Positions 37,062 through 46,740 of a stretch of 64,000 nt of DNA are shown here, piece by piece. Made by a program: the position numbers and the translations under genes. Source of the DNA: Celeribacter halophilus (lineage in GTDB: Bacteria > Pseudomonadota > Alphaproteobacteria > Rhodobacterales > Rhodobacteraceae); contig NZ_FORY01000015.1 in the NCBI RefSeq assembly GCF_900114135.1, positions 17,664 through 81,663 on the forward strand. Direction: 5' to 3'. The notes below the pieces were generated by a model. It made no database searches. It saw nothing but the letters and a program-made list of their open reading frames with translations, and had not been told where the DNA came from. Within the stretch, counting starts at the first letter, position 1, and each line of letters opens with the position of its first letter.

Positions 37062-38224
37062 TGGGCCAGAGAATCCTTACAGTGAATGCCGGATCGTCGT
37101 CGGTCAAATTCGCCCTCTACAAATCTGCAGCATCGCCGGAATGTCTCGCACGCGGTCAGGTCCAAGGCATCGGCTCTTCCCCCAGTTTCAAGTTCAAAAA
37201 GGGCGGGTCCGGCGCGACCGAACCTGTCGACGCCAAAGATCAGGATCAAGCACTGGATGTCATTTTGAGCGAGATCACTCCGCTCCTCGACGGGCAGGAG
37301 GTCGCAGGCGTCGGCCACCGGATCGTGCATGGTGGACCGCTGCGCGCAGCGCCTGCGGAACTCACAGAGGATGTTCTGGCCGATCTCGCCACGTTCAATC
37401 CGCTGGCCCCATTGCATCAGCCACACAACCTGTCGGCGGTCAAAGCGGCCAAACGCGCCTTCCCCTACGCGCTCCAGATCGGGTGTTTTGACACAGCGTT
37501 TCACCGCAACCACCCGTGGGAAAACGACATCTACGCCATCCCGCGCAAATATTACAAACAAGGGGTAAAGCGCTACGGGTTCCACGGACTGAGCTATGAC
37601 TATGTCTCGCATCAACTTGTCCGCGAACATCCTGAATTGCACGGCAAACGCATTATCATGTGCCACCTCGGCAGCGGCGCCTCGATCTGCGCGGTCAACA
37701 ACGGGGTCTCGATTTCATCCTCTATGGGGTTTTCACCGCTGGATGGCATCCCCATGTCCACCCGTTCCGGCCACCTTGATCCCGGTATTCTTTTGTATCT
37801 CATGGAGACGGAGGGCATGACGGCCAAAGAGTTAACCCACATGCTCTATTACGACTCAGGGCTGCTCGGGTTGTCCGGCATAAGCCATGACATGCAAGTG
37901 CTGGAAAACTCGGATGAACAAGGGGCCAAGGAAGCTGTCGAATATTTCGTTTACCGCGTGCGTCGGGAAATCGGGGCTATGGCCGCGACACTTTCGGGGA
38001 TTGATGCGCTCGTGTTCTGCGGTGGTATCGGAGAAAACTCCCCGAACATCCGCCTTCAAATCATCGAACGGCTCGGATTTCTGGGCATTACCACCGACGC
38101 GGATGCCAATGCGCAGAACGCGACGCGAATATCCAAAGGGCCGACACCGGTCTTTGTCCTGCCGACCGACGAAGAACAGGTGATCGCCAATGCAGTGGCC
38201 AAGGCGCTCGCCCCCGCACATTGA
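37061..38224 (+). CDS. ackA: Acetate kinase
   Basis: ATP-forming kinase acting on acetyl phosphate. It has 387 residues with the signature ILTVNAGSSSVKFALY, HRIVHGG, YGFHGLSYDYV, MCHLGSGASICAVNNG and the adenosine motif VFCGGIGENSPNIR. The start at 37061 sits on the stop of the Pta fusion. Together they give substrate-level phosphorylation from acyl-CoA or, in reverse, acetate activation. Confidence 0.96.
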   Translation: MGQRILTVNAGSSSVKFALYKSAASPECLARGQVQGIGSSPSFKFKKGGSGATEPVDAKDQDQALDVILSEITPLLDGQEVAGVGHRIVHGGPLRAAPAELTEDVLADLATFNPLAPLHQPHNLSAVKAAKRAFPYALQIGCFDTAFHRNHPWENDIYAIPRKYYKQGVKRYGFHGLSYDYVSHQLVREHPELHGKRIIMCHLGSGASICAVNNGVSISSSMGFSPLDGIPMSTRSGHLDPGILLYLMETEGMTAKELTHMLYYDSGLLGLSGISHDMQVLENSDEQGAKEAVEYFVYRVRREIGAMAATLSGIDALVFCGGIGENSPNIRLQIIERLGFLGITTDADANAQNATRISKGPTPVFVLPTDEEQVIANAVAKALAPAH

Positions 38225-38227
38225 CGG

Positions 38228-40756
38228 TCAGCTTTCGGCGGTCCGCAAAACCCGCGCGGGACGCACACGCATGGCACGCCATGAAAACAGGAGAGAGGTC
38301 AGGGAGGTCACAAGCACCCCGCCCAAAACGATCCAGAGCGCGACACCGGCGGACAGGGAAAAATCGACTTCCATCACGAAATGGATCACCGCCCACGCCG
38401 CCGTCGCACCGGTCACAAGCGCCACCAGCCCCGCACCCAAGCCGAGTATCAAGGCCCGCAACGCGAAACTGGCCAGAATACGTGCACGACTGGCTCCGAG
38501 GGTTTTCAACACGGCAGCTTCATACCGCCGCCGCTCTTCGCCCGCCGCAGCGGTGCCAATCAACACCACAGCGCCGGTCACCAAAGTTGCTGCAGCTCCC
38601 AATGTCGTGGCCGCAGCAATGCTCTGCAACACAGAGACCACTCGATCAATTGCATCACGCACCCGTATCGTCGTGATATTGGGATAGGATTGCGCCAGAT
38701 CGCGGATCAACGGGGCCTCGGCCTCCGGCGTGGCATAAATCGTCGCAATCCATGTATGCGGCGCACCGGAAAGGGCCGCCGGATTTATGGTCAGGACAAA
38801 GCCCATCCCCGCTCCCGAGAAATCAACAGTGCGAAACGAAGTGATTGTCCCCGTGATGTCGCGACCAAGAATATTGATCGTCATCTCGTCACCGAGTTCG
38901 AGGCCCATTTCTTCGGCCTCCTCGGCAGCAAAACTGATCTGAGGCGAAGTCTCCTCCGGCCCCCACCATGTCCCTTCGGTGATCTCCGTATTCTCCGGAG
39001 GGGTTGCCGCATAGGTGATGCCACGATCCCCGCGCAGCACCCAATGCGGTCCGGCCACCTCCTGCGCATCACGCCCGTTGATCTTGGTGATCAAGCCGCG
39101 CAGCATTGGAGCAGCTTCGAACCGGCTTACACCGGAATCGCCTTCAACGCGCGTCGTCAGACCTTCGATCTGGTCCGGCTGGATGTCGACGACAAAATAT
39201 GACGGTGCGCGTTCGGGCAGGTCCTGCGCGATGGCGTTGCGCATATTGGCGTCAATCTGGCCAATCGCGGAGAGCACCGTCAGCCCCAGTCCGAGCGAGA
39301 GGACCACAGACACGGCCTCTCCTCCGGGGCCGCCAATAGAACCAAGCGCCAGACGCAGCGGCAACGCCCCCCGCCGCATGAGTGACAGTCGTGACAGGTG
39401 CCGCGCCAAAGCCGTCAGCCCCCGCCCCGCCAAAACGAGCAGGCCGAAGGTCACCGCGAGCCCCGCAAAGGCCCAAAGCACAAGGCCCGCATTCTCGGAA
39501 AACAGGACCGCCGCGCCGACAAGCGCCGCGATCAGAAGCGCCTGCGCCACGAGATAAGGCCAACGCGGCCAGCCTCGCAGACCGAAAAACGCATCACGAT
39601 AGAGCGCCGCAGGACGAATGTGTTCGGCGCGGGCCAAAGGCCACAACACGAAAATCGCGCTGGCGAGAAAGCCATAGATGGCGGCTTCAACCAGAGGTGC
39701 GATATGGGGTGTCGCCTCGACCGGAACCGGGAGCATGGTGCGGATGAACGGAAAGGCCAGCGCGGGCACAAGCGCGCCGATCACCAGCCCCGCCACAATC
39801 GCGATTCCCGACAGGGTTCCGATTTGAAACAGATAGGCCAGAAAAATTGTGCGACGGTCCGCTCCGAGTGTTTTGAGCGTGGCGATCACGGAGATCTTCC
39901 GGTCCAGATAGGCACACACCGAAGAGGACACGCCGACCCCGCCGACCGTCAAACCCGCCAAACCGACCAACACGAGAAAAGAACCGAGACGTTCGACAAA
40001 GCGGCTCACACCGGGAGCACCATTGCGCGCATCACGCCAGCGGAATCCGCCGGATGCGACCTCCTGTTTGGCTTGCGACTTGAGCGCCTCCAGATCGGTG
40101 GCGTCCGGCAGATCCAGCCGATAGGCGCTTTCGAACAATGTGCCGGGGGCGAGAAGGCCAGTGTCCCGCAACGCCGACAAGGACACGAGACTGCGCGGGC
40201 CAAGGGTAAACCCCTCCCCTGCCCCGTCCGGTTCGCGGATTAGTTCGGCCATGACGACAAAGGACACATCCGCCAATGTGACGCGATCTCCGATGCCGAG
40301 GCCCAAGCGCTCGAACAACATGCGATCAAGCACGATCCCCGCGACCCCGTCCTGTCCGGCCAGAGCTACTGACAAAGGCATGTCAGGCGACAGACCGACC
40401 GAGCCGAGCAAGGGATAGGCGCTATCAACGGCCTTCACCTGCGTCAGGGCGCGCTCTGCGCCATAGCCGAGCATGGAGCGGAAATCCGCGATCTCGGAGA
40501 GGGCGAGAGACTGCGCCTCCATCCATGCGCGTTCGTCCACGGAGGCAAAGCGGTAGGTGAATTCCATTTCCGCATCACCGCCCAGCAGTGTAGCCCCTTC
40601 GCGGGCGAGACCTTTGGAAATCCCGTCACGCACCGATGTCACCGCCGCAATCGCGGCAACGCCCAACAACAGGCTCAGGATCAGAATTCGAAATCCCCGC
40701 ACACCGGCACGCAATTCACGGCGGGCAATGGTCCATGCAAGACCTGCGCTGCTCAC
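38228..40756 (-). CDS. ybbP: YbbP-type ABC transporter permease (FtsX family)
   Basis: This 842-residue permease has ten or so membrane segments and two FtsX/MacB-core domains (ERLGSFLVLVGLAGLTVGGVGVSSSV and the C-terminal LVTGAVVLIGTAAAGEERRRYEAAVLKTLGASR). The N-terminal ARRELRAGVRGFRIL is typical. It overlaps its ATPase gene by 4 bases. The family is thought to move lipoproteins or lipids, or to act in envelope upkeep, but its substrate is unproven. It is convergent with ackA, 3 bases apart. Confidence 0.9.
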   Translation of the reverse strand: MSSAGLAWTIARRELRAGVRGFRILILSLLLGVAAIAAVTSVRDGISKGLAREGATLLGGDAEMEFTYRFASVDERAWMEAQSLALSEIADFRSMLGYGAERALTQVKAVDSAYPLLGSVGLSPDMPLSVALAGQDGVAGIVLDRMLFERLGLGIGDRVTLADVSFVVMAELIREPDGAGEGFTLGPRSLVSLSALRDTGLLAPGTLFESAYRLDLPDATDLEALKSQAKQEVASGGFRWRDARNGAPGVSRFVERLGSFLVLVGLAGLTVGGVGVSSSVCAYLDRKISVIATLKTLGADRRTIFLAYLFQIGTLSGIAIVAGLVIGALVPALAFPFIRTMLPVPVEATPHIAPLVEAAIYGFLASAIFVLWPLARAEHIRPAALYRDAFFGLRGWPRWPYLVAQALLIAALVGAAVLFSENAGLVLWAFAGLAVTFGLLVLAGRGLTALARHLSRLSLMRRGALPLRLALGSIGGPGGEAVSVVLSLGLGLTVLSAIGQIDANMRNAIAQDLPERAPSYFVVDIQPDQIEGLTTRVEGDSGVSRFEAAPMLRGLITKINGRDAQEVAGPHWVLRGDRGITYAATPPENTEITEGTWWGPEETSPQISFAAEEAEEMGLELGDEMTINILGRDITGTITSFRTVDFSGAGMGFVLTINPAALSGAPHTWIATIYATPEAEAPLIRDLAQSYPNITTIRVRDAIDRVVSVLQSIAAATTLGAAATLVTGAVVLIGTAAAGEERRRYEAAVLKTLGASRARILASFALRALILGLGAGLVALVTGATAAWAVIHFVMEVDFSLSAGVALWIVLGGVLVTSLTSLLFSWRAMRVRPARVLRTAES

Positions 40757-41439
40757 GCGGACACCTCCGCCAGATCGATCTTACCATCACGCAAGCGCAC
40801 GACACGATCACAACGCGCGGCCAGTTCGGGGGAGTGGGTCACCATCACCAAGGTCGCTCCGTGGCGGTCCCGAAGCTGCATCAAAAGATCCATGATCGCC
40901 TCACCCGTGCTGCCATCGAGATTGCCGGTCGGCTCGTCCGCCAGCAGAATTTCGGGACGCGGGGCCGATGCTCGCGCCAGCGCCACGCGTTGCTGTTCGC
41001 CCCCCGACATCTGCGCCGGATAGTGATCGCAACGGTCGCCTAGGCCCACGGCCTCCAATTCCGCACGCGCGTGGTCGAATGCCTCCGCCACACCTGCCAG
41101 TTCGAGCGGGATGGCGACATTTTCCAAGGCTGTCATTGTCGGGATAAGGTGGAAGGACTGGAACACAATCCCCATATGATCTCTACGAAAGCGGGCCAGA
41201 CGATCTTCGTTCATTGCGCTCAGATCATGCCCGAGCACAGAAACCCGACCGGCGCTGGCCCGTTCCAGCCCACCCAGAACCATAAGGAGCGACGATTTGC
41301 CAGAGCCAGACGGCCCCACAAGCCCGAGCGTTTCCCCGCGTTTGACCTCAAGAGAAATGCCGCGCAAAATATCGACCCGCCCCGCATTGCCATCAAGAGA
41401 CAGCTTGATGTCCTGTGTTGCGATGATCGGTTCTGACAT
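40753..41439 (-). CDS. ybbA: YbbA-type ABC transporter ATPase
   Basis: This is a 228-residue LolD/MacB-class ATPase with Walker A GPSGSGKSSLL, the LolD-like FQSFHLIPTMTALENVAIPLEL, signature MSGGEQQRVALARA and Walker B ILLADEPTGNLDG. ATG 41439 (MSEPIIATQDIKL) was preferred; the longer frame runs through the divergent esterase gene. It is the ATPase partner of YbbP. Confidence 0.92.
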   Translation of the reverse strand: MSEPIIATQDIKLSLDGNAGRVDILRGISLEVKRGETLGLVGPSGSGKSSLLMVLGGLERASAGRVSVLGHDLSAMNEDRLARFRRDHMGIVFQSFHLIPTMTALENVAIPLELAGVAEAFDHARAELEAVGLGDRCDHYPAQMSGGEQQRVALARASAPRPEILLADEPTGNLDGSTGEAIMDLLMQLRDRHGATLVMVTHSPELAARCDRVVRLRDGKIDLAEVSA

Positions 41440-41451
41440 GGGAGTATCCTT

Positions 41452-42135
41452 TTGACCTCTGACACATATGGGGCATTGGCCCGCCTCGGCAACCGCTTCT
41501 CGCGCATACTCGGTCATATTATCTTGATCGCCCTGCCCGCCTTTGCATCGGCGGAGCCTGTCCGGATTGCGGCTTTGGGCGACAGTCTGACCCAAGGCTA
41601 TGGGCTGGTCCAGCAGGAGGGCTTCACCACCCAGTTGCAAAACTGGCTGGATGCACATGATATAGAGGCCACGATTATCAATGCAGGCGTGTCTGGCGAC
41701 ACCACCGCAGGGGGGCTGAGCCGCGTTGCGTGGACATTGACCCCCGACATTGATGCGATGATCGTCGCACTTGGTGGCAATGATCTGTTGCGCGGGTTGT
41801 CGCCGGAAATATCCCGCGCCAATCTGGCGGGCATCCTTGATGTCGCACAGGAGAAAAACGTCCCCGTTTTGCTCATCGGGATGCAAGCTCCGGGCAATTT
41901 TGGCGCAGACTACAAGGCGCAGTTTGATGCGATCTATCCGGAACTGGCCCAAGATTATGGCACGATTTATGTCGAGGGGTTTCTAAAGCCTCTCACGGAT
42001 ATTGGCCCGTGGGAGCAGGTCTTGAAAACCCATATGCAGCCGGACGGGATACATCCGAATGCCGCCGGCGTGACGGTGATTGTCGATGCGATAGGGCCGA
42101 AGGTCGCGGAACTGGCCGAGCGCGCGCAGGAGTAG
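41452..42135 (+). CDS. tesA: SGNH-type lysophospholipase/thioesterase TesA
   Basis: This 227-residue hydrolase has a signal-peptide-like helix (ILGHIILIALPAFASA) and the SGNH blocks: GDSLTQGYG (nucleophile Ser), NAGVSGDTTAGGL, VALGGNDLLRG and DGIHPNAAG (Asp-His). It is periplasmic and cleaves acyl esters. The TTG at 41452 with GGAG 8 bases upstream is the best start, giving only 12 bases between it and the divergent ybbA start. The tesA-ybbA-ybbP grouping recurs in proteobacteria. Confidence 0.88.
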   Translation: MTSDTYGALARLGNRFSRILGHIILIALPAFASAEPVRIAALGDSLTQGYGLVQQEGFTTQLQNWLDAHDIEATIINAGVSGDTTAGGLSRVAWTLTPDIDAMIVALGGNDLLRGLSPEISRANLAGILDVAQEKNVPVLLIGMQAPGNFGADYKAQFDAIYPELAQDYGTIYVEGFLKPLTDIGPWEQVLKTHMQPDGIHPNAAGVTVIVDAIGPKVAELAERAQE

Positions 42136-42139
42136 GCGC

Positions 42140-42298
42140 TCAGGGCTTTGGATGGTCGTCATACTCGCCGGTCAGGATGCGGTTGGCGTCCCCTTCCGGA
42201 TCGTCATACTGCCGCGAGCGGATCGACCAGAAGAACCCCACGAGGCCCAGCCCGCCGAGAAAGATCGAAATCGGGATGAGATAGACCAATACGTTCAT
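42140..42298 (-). CDS. ccoS: cbb3 oxidase maturation protein CcoS
   Basis: The 52-residue protein starts MNVLVYLIPISIFLGGLGLV and ends GEYDDHPKP. One membrane helix is followed by FFWSIRSRQYDDPEGDANRIL, the signature of the FixS/CcoS family. It is needed for cofactor insertion into the cbb3 oxidase. It lies 37 bases after ccoI on the minus strand and ends the ccoGHIS run. Confidence 0.93.
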   Translation of the reverse strand: MNVLVYLIPISIFLGGLGLVGFFWSIRSRQYDDPEGDANRILTGEYDDHPKP

Positions 42299-42335
42299 AA
42301 TTTCCCTCTCAAACGCGCCCCGAAAGGTGCGTATC

Positions 42336-44519
42336 TCAGCGTTTCGTAAATCGCGTCAGGCGCAGCGCATTGAGCGACACCGTAATCGAACTGGCCGACA
42401 TGGCAAGAGCCGCCGCCAGTGGCGTGGCAAAGCCCGCCAAGGCAATCGGCACAGCGATCAGGTTGTAAAGCGTTGCAATGTTGAAGTTTTCCTTTATCCG
42501 TTTCGTCGCGGAAACGGCAACCTGCGTGGCCTCACCCAAGGGAGCAAGGCTTTTGCCCAGCAGCACCATGTCGGAGACGACCCGCGTTGCTTCCAGCGCG
42601 GAGGCGGGCGAGATCGACACATGCGCTGCAGCCAGAGCCGCCGTGTCATTGAGCCCGTCACCAACCATCAAAACCTTGCGACCGGATCGGGTCAGTTCGG
42701 CCACGCGCAAAGCCTTGGCCTCCGGCAGACATTCCGCATCCCACGCATCAATCCCGATCCGTCGGGCAATATCCGCAACGGCGGCGGGGGCGTCACCGGA
42801 GAGCAACACCACGTCCTTGCCCTGACGCTTGAGCGCGGCCACGGCCTCGGACGCGCCCTCGCGCAAGTGATCCACAAAGGCAAAAGCCACGGGGGTCTCA
42901 TCGCCAATTTTCAGATAGGTTGCCGTCTGTGCGAGCGCCTGCGTTTCAAGCCATGCAGCACGTCCCAAGCGCACAGGCATGCCGTCAAGCCGCCCTTCAA
43001 CGCCCTGTCCGGGCACTTCGCGTATATCGCTGACGGGGGCAGGCTCCACACCCGCAGCCCGCGCCGCCTCATAGAGGGCTGCGGAAAGCGGATGAGCCGA
43101 GCCCGCCGCCAGAGCCATCGCCACGCCACGCGCATGAGGCGGAATATCGGCCAGATTGGAAAGCTCCGGCCTGCCCTCGGTCAGCGTGCCCGTCTTGTCA
43201 AACACAACCGTGTCCACTTCGGCCAGACGCTCCAGAGCCGTGGCGGATTTAATCAGCATCCCCGAACGGAACAACCGACCCGACGCTGCCGTGGTCACGG
43301 CTGGCACAGCCAGACCCAGCGCACAGGGGCAGGTGATAATCAGAACCGCCACTGCGATATTCAGTGAATGGCGCACATCTCCCGTGGCGATCATCCAGCC
43401 GATAAAAGCCGCGAGCGACAAAAGATGCACGGCGGGGGCATAGACTTGCGCCGCGCGATCCGCCAACGAAGTGTATTTGTTGCGCGAGGTTTCTGCCATA
43501 GCCACCAGATCAGCCATACGGTGCAGGGAGCTGTCCTCGCCCGCAGCGGTGACTTTCACCACCAGAGGACCGGTCAGATTGACCTCCCCCGCCGAGACGA
43601 TGGTGTCTACGCCCGCCTCGACTGGCAAGCTCTCCCCGGTCAAAAGGGAGCGGTCCAACTCGGAGGCCCCTTCGACAACAATCCCGTCCACCGGCACCCG
43701 TGCGCCCGGAACAACACGGACCAAAGCGCCTTTTGCAAGGTCAGCAATAGAAACCACCGTGCCATCCGCCAATGTGGCACGCGGCACTTCGAGCGCGGCG
43801 AGTTCTTCGGCAGCAGAGCGCGCCACGGAGCGCGTGCGATAGTCGAGATACCGCCCCGCCAGAAGGAAGAATGTCAGCGACAGAGCCGCATCAAAATAGG
43901 CATGATGGCCGGATTCCATTGTCTCGAACAAAGACATGCCGCCCGCCAAAAGGATCGCCAGCGAGATGGGCACATCCATATTGAGGCGCTTGACCCTCAG
44001 CGCAGACCATGCGGAACCGAAGAACGGTTGGGCCGCATAGGCAATCGCAGGCAGGGCAATCGCGGCGGAAATCCAGTGGAACATATCGCGCGTGACATCG
44101 GAAGCCCCCGACCAGACCGCGATGGACAACAGCATCACGTTCATCATGGCAAAGCCCGACACGGCGATGCGGGTCAGGATCGCGCGACCTTTCCGGTCGG
44201 TTTCCGTGGCAGAGATCGCACCAGCGTCCAGTTCATAGGCCTCATATCCGGCCCGCGTGAGCGCGGAGATCAGGTCATCGACAGAGACGTCTTCGTCGGC
44301 ATCGACCTGAGCGCGTTTGAGCGTCAGGTTCACCCGTGCCGCACGCACGCCCGGCTGTTTGATCAACTCGCGCTCAACCCCGGAGATACAGGCCGCGCAA
44401 TAGATTGCGGGCAGGGACAGGACAAAGCGGGTATCACGCACGTCGCGTGCATGGGCCGCCTCTTCCGCAGCAGGCGCCGCGACGCAGGCCGGACAGGCCG
44501 AGATTTGAACCTCAGACAT
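42336..44519 (-). CDS. ccoI: Copper P-type ATPase for cbb3 oxidase (CcoI/FixI)
   Basis: This 727-residue P1B ATPase delivers copper toward CcoN assembly. It has an N-terminal Cys-rich CPAC segment near residue 9 and a degenerate HMA domain with YCAACISGVE, the CPC site (TCPCALGLAVP), DKTGTLTEGRPE and GDGLNDTAAL. The order G-H-I-S distinguishes it from CopA at 0.7-3.1 kb. It starts 18 bases after ccoH. Confidence 0.94.
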   Translation of the reverse strand: MSEVQISACPACVAAPAAEEAAHARDVRDTRFVLSLPAIYCAACISGVERELIKQPGVRAARVNLTLKRAQVDADEDVSVDDLISALTRAGYEAYELDAGAISATETDRKGRAILTRIAVSGFAMMNVMLLSIAVWSGASDVTRDMFHWISAAIALPAIAYAAQPFFGSAWSALRVKRLNMDVPISLAILLAGGMSLFETMESGHHAYFDAALSLTFFLLAGRYLDYRTRSVARSAAEELAALEVPRATLADGTVVSIADLAKGALVRVVPGARVPVDGIVVEGASELDRSLLTGESLPVEAGVDTIVSAGEVNLTGPLVVKVTAAGEDSSLHRMADLVAMAETSRNKYTSLADRAAQVYAPAVHLLSLAAFIGWMIATGDVRHSLNIAVAVLIITCPCALGLAVPAVTTAASGRLFRSGMLIKSATALERLAEVDTVVFDKTGTLTEGRPELSNLADIPPHARGVAMALAAGSAHPLSAALYEAARAAGVEPAPVSDIREVPGQGVEGRLDGMPVRLGRAAWLETQALAQTATYLKIGDETPVAFAFVDHLREGASEAVAALKRQGKDVVLLSGDAPAAVADIARRIGIDAWDAECLPEAKALRVAELTRSGRKVLMVGDGLNDTAALAAAHVSISPASALEATRVVSDMVLLGKSLAPLGEATQVAVSATKRIKENFNIATLYNLIAVPIALAGFATPLAAALAMSASSITVSLNALRLTRFTKR

Positions 44520-44537
44520 CCCTCGCCCTCCCCACCA

Positions 44538-44996
44538 TCAGCGTTTCACGTGAATAACAACGCGCTGGGTGAAATGCGTGCCATCAAGCGCCGTGGCCAC
44601 CATGCGATAGTTCCAGTTGCCCTCAGCCAGAACACCCGTTCGGGCGACATAGGCCTCGCCGTTAAAGGTAAACTCCGGCGTCTGGTCCTCTGTCACGGTT
44701 GTGGCGCGGCCCAATGTGCCGCCGATTTCCGCAACCTCGACAGGATTGCCCTGCGCATCACGGATATAGACGAACAGGTTTTCCTGATCATCCACCGCCT
44801 CGACCGTCCAGCCCAGTGCTTCCTGAGCCTGTTTGTCACGGTTGAAGGTCTGGGACACGCCATAGGAATTGGCAGTCTCCAGACCGGGGAATGTCCTTAC
44901 GGCCTGCACAGCCATAAAGATATTCACCCCGATGATCACAGAAAATGCAGACACAGTTCCGATGAGAACATGTTTGCCGGTGATTTCGCGCGCCAT
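44538..44996 (-). CDS. ccoH: cbb3 oxidase assembly protein CcoH/FixH
   Basis: This 152-residue protein has one N-terminal membrane helix (HVLIGTVSAFSVIIGVNIFMAV) and a periplasmic Ig-like domain with NRDKQAQEALGWTV and GNWNYRMVA. It belongs to the FixH family, which interacts with CcoP/CcoN during assembly. It starts 3 bases after ccoG. Confidence 0.92.
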   Translation of the reverse strand: MAREITGKHVLIGTVSAFSVIIGVNIFMAVQAVRTFPGLETANSYGVSQTFNRDKQAQEALGWTVEAVDDQENLFVYIRDAQGNPVEVAEIGGTLGRATTVTEDQTPEFTFNGEAYVARTGVLAEGNWNYRMVATALDGTHFTQRVVIHVKR

Positions 44997-44999
44997 AGA

Positions 45000-46445
45000 T
45001 TATTGTCCTTTCCCGTTGAACACGGTGTCGACGGAGACACGTTCATTGGCCACGCCATCCTCGACCCAGAAGGTAAAGTCCGTCCGGTCGGACGTGGCCG
45101 CTTTGGAACCCGCAGGCGCCTCCACATAGGCCCGCACGATCCGCATCTCATCGGCGTTCACCGCGATCGTATCGCCAAGCGTGTTATCGGCCCCTTGCAA
45201 GGTCACCGTCAGCGTATCATCACCCGACACACTCACGCGGAACTCGCGCTTCTCGCCATGTTTGTTGCGCAGGCGCAGATCGTAGATGTTGCGGATCGCG
45301 CCATCGGATTGCAACACATAGGTCGGGTTGCGCACCGGAGCCACAGTCATATCGATATCCGAGCGGATGAACAGGGCAAACAGAAGCGCAAAACCCACGC
45401 TGGACCAGAGCACTGTGTAGAGAATCGTACGCGGGCGGAAGATGTGTTTCCAGACCGGTTTCGGCTCCTGCCCTGAGATTTCACGCGGCTCGTCGGTCAG
45501 CGCCATGTAGTCGATCAGACCACGCGGCTTGCCGATCTTGTCCATCATTTCGTCACAGGCGTCGATGCAGAGCGCGCAGGTGATACATTCAAGCTGCTGA
45601 CCATCACGGATGTCGATCCCCATAGGACAGACGTTCACGCAGGCCATACAGTCAATGCAATCGCCCATCTCGGCGGCGTTGGCCCCTTTGCGGTGTTTGC
45701 CGCGCGGCTCCCCGCGCCAGTGGCGATATGCGACGACCAACGTATCTTCGTCCATCATCGCAGCCTGAATACGCGGCCACGGACAAGCGTAGATACAGAT
45801 TTGCTCACGGGCAATCGCGCCGAAGAAAACGGTGGTGGCTGTCAGAATCCCCAGCGTCAGATAGGCCGCAGGATGCGCATGTCCCGTGACCAGATCGACC
45901 AGAAGGGTCGGCGCATCGGCAAAGTAGAAGACCCAAGCCCCGCCGGTTGCCAGACCGATTAGAACCCACGACAGATATTTAATCGCACGCAGACGGATCT
46001 TGCGCATATCCCATTTCTTTTGGCGATGCAGACGCAGACGCGCGTTGCGATCACCTTCGATCCAGCGCTCCACCAGAATGAACAGGTCGGTCCAGACGGT
46101 TTGCGGACAGGCATAGCCACACCACACACGACCAGCGGCGGATGTGAAGAGGAATAGCCCGAGCCCCGCCATAATCAGAAGACCGGCGATGAAATAGAAT
46201 TCATGTGGCCAGATTTCGATCCAGAAGAAAAAGAACCGACGGTTGGCGAGATCAATCAGGATCGCCTGATCCGGCAGTTCGGGTCCACGATCCCACCTGA
46301 TCCACGGCGACAGGTAATAGATCCCCAGCGTGACCGCCATGATGATCCATTTCAGGTTGCGAAACTTGCCTTTTACCCGTCGCGGGAAAATCGGTTCGCG
46401 GGACGCATAAAGTTTCTCTTCGGGGGGGGTGTCGGTAGAGCTCAT
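45000..46445 (-). CDS. ccoG: cbb3 oxidase accessory iron-sulfur protein CcoG
   Basis: This is a 481-residue membrane protein that reduces copper for oxidase maturation. It has several membrane helices, the motif RVWCGYACPQTVWTDLF, and two 4Fe-4S clusters (CIDCMACVNVCPMGI near residues 260-275 and CITCALCIDAC after). A C-terminal periplasmic Ig-like domain ends the protein. A perfect FNR box lies 64-77 bases before its ATG, so ccoGHIS can be read separately from ccoNOQP. Confidence 0.94.
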   Translation of the reverse strand: MSSTDTPPEEKLYASREPIFPRRVKGKFRNLKWIIMAVTLGIYYLSPWIRWDRGPELPDQAILIDLANRRFFFFWIEIWPHEFYFIAGLLIMAGLGLFLFTSAAGRVWCGYACPQTVWTDLFILVERWIEGDRNARLRLHRQKKWDMRKIRLRAIKYLSWVLIGLATGGAWVFYFADAPTLLVDLVTGHAHPAAYLTLGILTATTVFFGAIAREQICIYACPWPRIQAAMMDEDTLVVAYRHWRGEPRGKHRKGANAAEMGDCIDCMACVNVCPMGIDIRDGQQLECITCALCIDACDEMMDKIGKPRGLIDYMALTDEPREISGQEPKPVWKHIFRPRTILYTVLWSSVGFALLFALFIRSDIDMTVAPVRNPTYVLQSDGAIRNIYDLRLRNKHGEKREFRVSVSGDDTLTVTLQGADNTLGDTIAVNADEMRIVRAYVEAPAGSKAATSDRTDFTFWVEDGVANERVSVDTVFNGKGQ

Positions 46446-46508
46446 GGAGCGTTGCCTTCTTACACTGTTCGCGTTTTCCCTTATTGCGAGGGAGGGATTT
46501 GCGCAGCC

Positions 46509-46522
46509 TTGATGTGAATCAA
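46509..46522. promoter_or_regulatory. FNR box upstream of ccoG
   Basis: TTGATGTGAATCAA fits TTGAT-N4-ATCAA perfectly, 64-77 bases before the ccoG start on the minus strand. It implies FnrL activation of ccoGHIS at low oxygen. Confidence 0.82.
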
Positions 46523-46620
46523 GATATTTTGAAATCGCGCTAAAGACGCATTAAAAAAACATCTTTGGGATGTGACATGCTGCCACGTCCGCGCCGCGAT
46601 CCGATATTTTTCCGGTATGA

Positions 46621-46652
46621 GGAGACCGCAGCGCCAAGGAGCTGCGGTCTCC
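46621..46652. terminator. Perfect 12-base-pair hairpin between ccoP and ccoG
   Basis: GGAGACCGCAGC pairs with GCTGCGGTCTCC over an 8-base loop, with no T-run after it on the minus strand. A second, 7-base-pair hairpin (CCGGACG/CGTCCGG) lies at 46712-46729, 12 bases after the ccoP stop. They probably end or stabilise the ccoNOQP message before the separate ccoG promoter. Confidence 0.55.
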
Positions 46653-46740
46653 GGATTTGTTGGCACCGACCCTGAAGAAACGCGCGAACAGGATCAAGGG
46701 CCGGCGCCTTAACCCGGACGTTACCGTCCGGATTTCGGGG

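Noticed and set aside
38228..41439. LolCDE lipoprotein exporter instead of YbbA/YbbP
   Set aside because: The permease is one 842-residue protein with two FtsX cores, and tesA is divergent next to it; LolC/E are separate, smaller proteins.
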